From Tubulanus polymorphus (lineage: Eukaryota; Nemertea; Palaeonemertea; Tubulaniformes; Tubulanidae), in the NCBI RefSeq assembly GCF_964204645.1, contig NC_134025.1, positions 1,989,001 through 2,053,000 of the forward strand: a stretch of 64,000 bases of DNA. The letters are read 5' to 3'. The translations under genes were made by a program, and so were the position numbers. Below are positions 63,801-64,000 of this stretch, piece by piece; within the stretch, counting starts at the first letter, position 1; every line of letters begins with the position of its first letter. The notes under the pieces are model-generated. The model was not told the origin of the DNA, searched no databases, and saw nothing but the letters and a program-made list of their open reading frames with translations.

Positions 63801-64000
63801 TCTTACTCAACCACCAGTTACACCAGTAGTCACTCAACCACCAGTAACACCAGGTCTTACTCAACCACCAGTTACACCAGGAGTCACTCAACCACCAGTA
63901 ACACCAGGAGTCACTCAACCACCGGTAACACCAGGAGTCACTCAAACACCGGTAACACCAGGAGTCACTCAACCACCGGTAACACCAGGAGTCACTCAAC
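45895..64000 (+). CDS. giant secreted SCO-spondin/gel-forming-mucin-like protein (30 exons, runs off window)
   Basis: Exons: 45895-45971, 46998-47198, 47319-47380, 47464-47571, 47646-47819, 47969-48159, 48235-48588, 48664-48777, 49057-49237, 49315-49555, 49645-49783, 50507-50830, 50926-51099, 51363-51615, 51701-51965, 52264-52453, 52544-52635, 52754-53372, 53478-53721, 53824-53973, 54056-54149, 54246-54409, 54858-54974, 55073-55192, 55490-55615, 55710-55868, 56200-56364, 56541-56809, 56934-57102, 57194->64000. All are in phase, at least 4114 aa. Order: signal peptide ([17 protein letters not shown]), EMI-like (ends [13 protein letters not shown]), EGF (CLNGGTC...[13 protein letters not shown]), TB-like ([19 protein letters not shown]), VWD1-C8-TIL, VWD2-C8-TIL-TIL, VWD3-C8-TIL, six LDLa, a beta-rich module, then the PPVTPGVTQ array. 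The N-terminal half follows SCO-spondin, but the thrombospondin region is replaced by a mucin array. Probably a polymerising, O-glycosylated gel or adhesive component (inference). Confidence 0.9.
46944..46962. repeat. (AT)n microsatellite in intron 1 of the mucin-like gene
   Basis: About nine AT dinucleotides, 35 nt upstream of the exon 2 acceptor. Confidence 0.9.
47969..49783 (+). other. first VWD-C8-TIL assembly (exons 6-11)
   Basis: VWD1 (exons 6-7) begins [19 protein letters not shown], has [13 protein letters not shown], and ends with [17 protein letters not shown], keeping the GLCG motif. C8 (exons 8-9) has eight-cysteine spacing with FKNCVNDYC and ends DLC. TIL (exons 10-11) has [21 protein letters not shown] and CPCYY. 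The start of the next VWD ([13 protein letters not shown]) is in exon 11. Confidence 0.88.
49645..52453 (+). other. second, divergent VWD-C8-TIL assembly (exons 11-16)
   Basis: VWD2 (exons 11-13) has [20 protein letters not shown] and [19 protein letters not shown], but the place where GLCGNYN is expected reads [13 protein letters not shown]8 (exon 14) is intact with the [11 protein letters not shown] signature. TIL follows (exon 15: [23 protein letters not shown]), and a further TIL-type cysteine module starts in exon 16 ([11 protein letters not shown]...[10 protein letters not shown]). Confidence 0.82.
52544..54149 (+). other. third VWD-C8-TIL assembly (exons 17-21)
   Basis: Exon 17 completes the second TIL ([10 protein letters not shown]). 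Exon 18, 619 nt, holds all of VWD3 with the canonical [16 protein letters not shown] start and [16 protein letters not shown] end. Exon 19 is C8, exons 20-21 TIL ([26 protein letters not shown]). Confidence 0.88.
54246..56364 (+). other. six LDL-receptor class A repeats, one per exon (exons 22-27)
   Basis: Each exon carries one six-cysteine LDLa repeat with the calcium-binding C-D-G-x-x-D-C-x-D-x-S/T-D-E core: [93 protein letters not shown]. Exons 23-27 are 1-1 phase symmetrical, fitting exon duplication. Repeats 5 and 6 are preceded by short Thr-rich linkers ([17 protein letters not shown]), and repeat 6 is followed by another (TTVTITT), so the mucin-like character begins here. Confidence 0.92.
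55300..55446. repeat. 147-bp near-perfect hairpin (palindromic element) in an LDLa intron
   Basis: Arms of about 70 nt are centred on 55373 with a 7-nt loop (ACGTCGC). The inner 50+ nt, ending TTGAGGA and mirrored by TCCTCAA, match perfectly. The outer part (GACGAAAAAAATCCCGCAAT versus the complement of ATTGTGGGATTTCTCTCGTC) has a few transitions. It lies in the intron between LDLa repeats 3 and 4 and ends 43 nt before the exon 25 acceptor, so it could fold in the pre-mRNA close to the splice site. It may be a foldback MITE. Confidence 0.9.
56541..57102 (+). other. unassigned beta-rich module between LDLa repeats and mucin array (exons 28-29)
   Basis: About 145 residues spanning [20 protein letters not shown] near the start to LFACYHGG at the end. 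After the first Cys-rich turn it reads as alternating hydrophobic strands ([40 protein letters not shown]) with a single late cysteine. The pattern resembles the discoidin-like or jelly-roll modules that precede Thr/Pro repeats in invertebrate matrix proteins. I cannot name a family. Confidence 0.5.
57250..64000 (+). repeat. 27-bp coding minisatellite: at least 250 nonapeptide repeats (mucin PTS domain)
   Basis: From CCC at 57250, every 27 bp encodes PPVTPGVTQ. 6751 bp equals 250 units plus one base, so no unit has a length change. Amino-acid variants are few: Q to K or R, V to I or L, P to T or L, G to R or V, T to S. Third-position changes are common (CCA/CCT, GTA/GTT/GTC, GGA/GGT/GGC, ACT/ACC). 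Each unit has two Thr and three Pro, suited to dense O-glycosylation. The array is one exon and is cut by the window edge. Because 27 is divisible by three, the reverse strand shows an open frame of over 2200 codons (W/C/Y/S/D-rich), which is an artefact of the repeat. Confidence 0.97.
61140..63893 (+). repeat. tandem 1377-bp higher-order duplication inside the nonapeptide array
   Basis: Block 61140-62516 recurs almost base for base as 62517-63893. Rare variants fall at the same offset of 1377 bp (51 units): GTCACTCGACC at 61561 and 62938, GTCACTAAACC at 61399 and 62776, ACACCAGTAGTCAC at 62443 and 63820. A T/C difference (61169 versus 62546) is one of very few mismatches. The copies diverge outside these limits. 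A shorter 567-bp spacing (21 units) links the GTCACTAAACC variants at 60265, 60832 and 61399. Confidence 0.85.

Noticed and set aside
57235-63999. 2254-codon open frame on the minus strand, rich in W, C, Y, S and D
   Set aside because: It is the reverse complement of the 27-bp coding repeat. A repeat length divisible by three keeps any stop-free frame open. It has no matching gene structure, and variation is synonymous in the opposite (sense) frame.

Overview
The window is animal nuclear DNA. It is AT-rich and its genes are split into many short exons with GT..AG introns. It also holds minisatellites, small inverted-repeat elements and a broken LINE. The gene set (mitochondrial-type acetyl-CoA synthetase, paraoxonase, mL48, triple-VWA secreted protein, SCO-spondin-like mucin) and the LINE and MITE style fit an invertebrate bilaterian, most likely a marine lophotrochozoan. 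I cannot name the species.

Layout. Positions 1-26.2 kb hold no gene I can support: a 34-bp minisatellite (3155-3550), a 5'-inverted LINE remnant (about 12.69-13.25 kb), small inverted repeats, and one very uncertain short secreted-peptide ORF behind a TATA box (24.5-24.76 kb). Positions 26257-30747 (minus) hold a complete 14-exon acetyl-CoA synthetase of 688 codons. Positions 31897-34716 (minus) hold a 9-exon paraoxonase-family gene with a one-base frameshift in its last exon. A roughly 316-bp MITE follows. Positions 35837-37932 (plus) hold a 6-exon mitochondrial ribosomal protein mL48 gene. Positions 39580-44063 (minus) hold a secreted protein of three VWA domains, each carried by a single exon. 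From 45895 to beyond the right edge (plus) lies a giant secreted protein: signal peptide, EMI, EGF, TB-like module, three VWD/C8/TIL assemblies, six LDLa repeats, an unassigned beta-rich module, then one huge exon encoding at least 250 exact-length copies of a nine-residue PPVTPGVTQ repeat.

Functional reading. The left genes are housekeeping or metabolic (acetate activation, lactone or lipid ester hydrolysis, mitochondrial translation). The right two are divergently transcribed, TATA-driven extracellular-matrix or secretion genes about 1.8 kb apart. Their architecture suggests a mucus, glue or matrix secretion, which is an inference. The most unusual object is the mucin-like array. It is perfectly phased over 6.75 kb, has nested higher-order duplications of 567 and 1377 bp, varies mainly at synonymous sites, and carries a spurious 2254-codon antisense open frame.

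Exon coordinates were assigned by hand by joining reading frames across GT..AG sites and checking phase. They are predictions, not transcript-supported.
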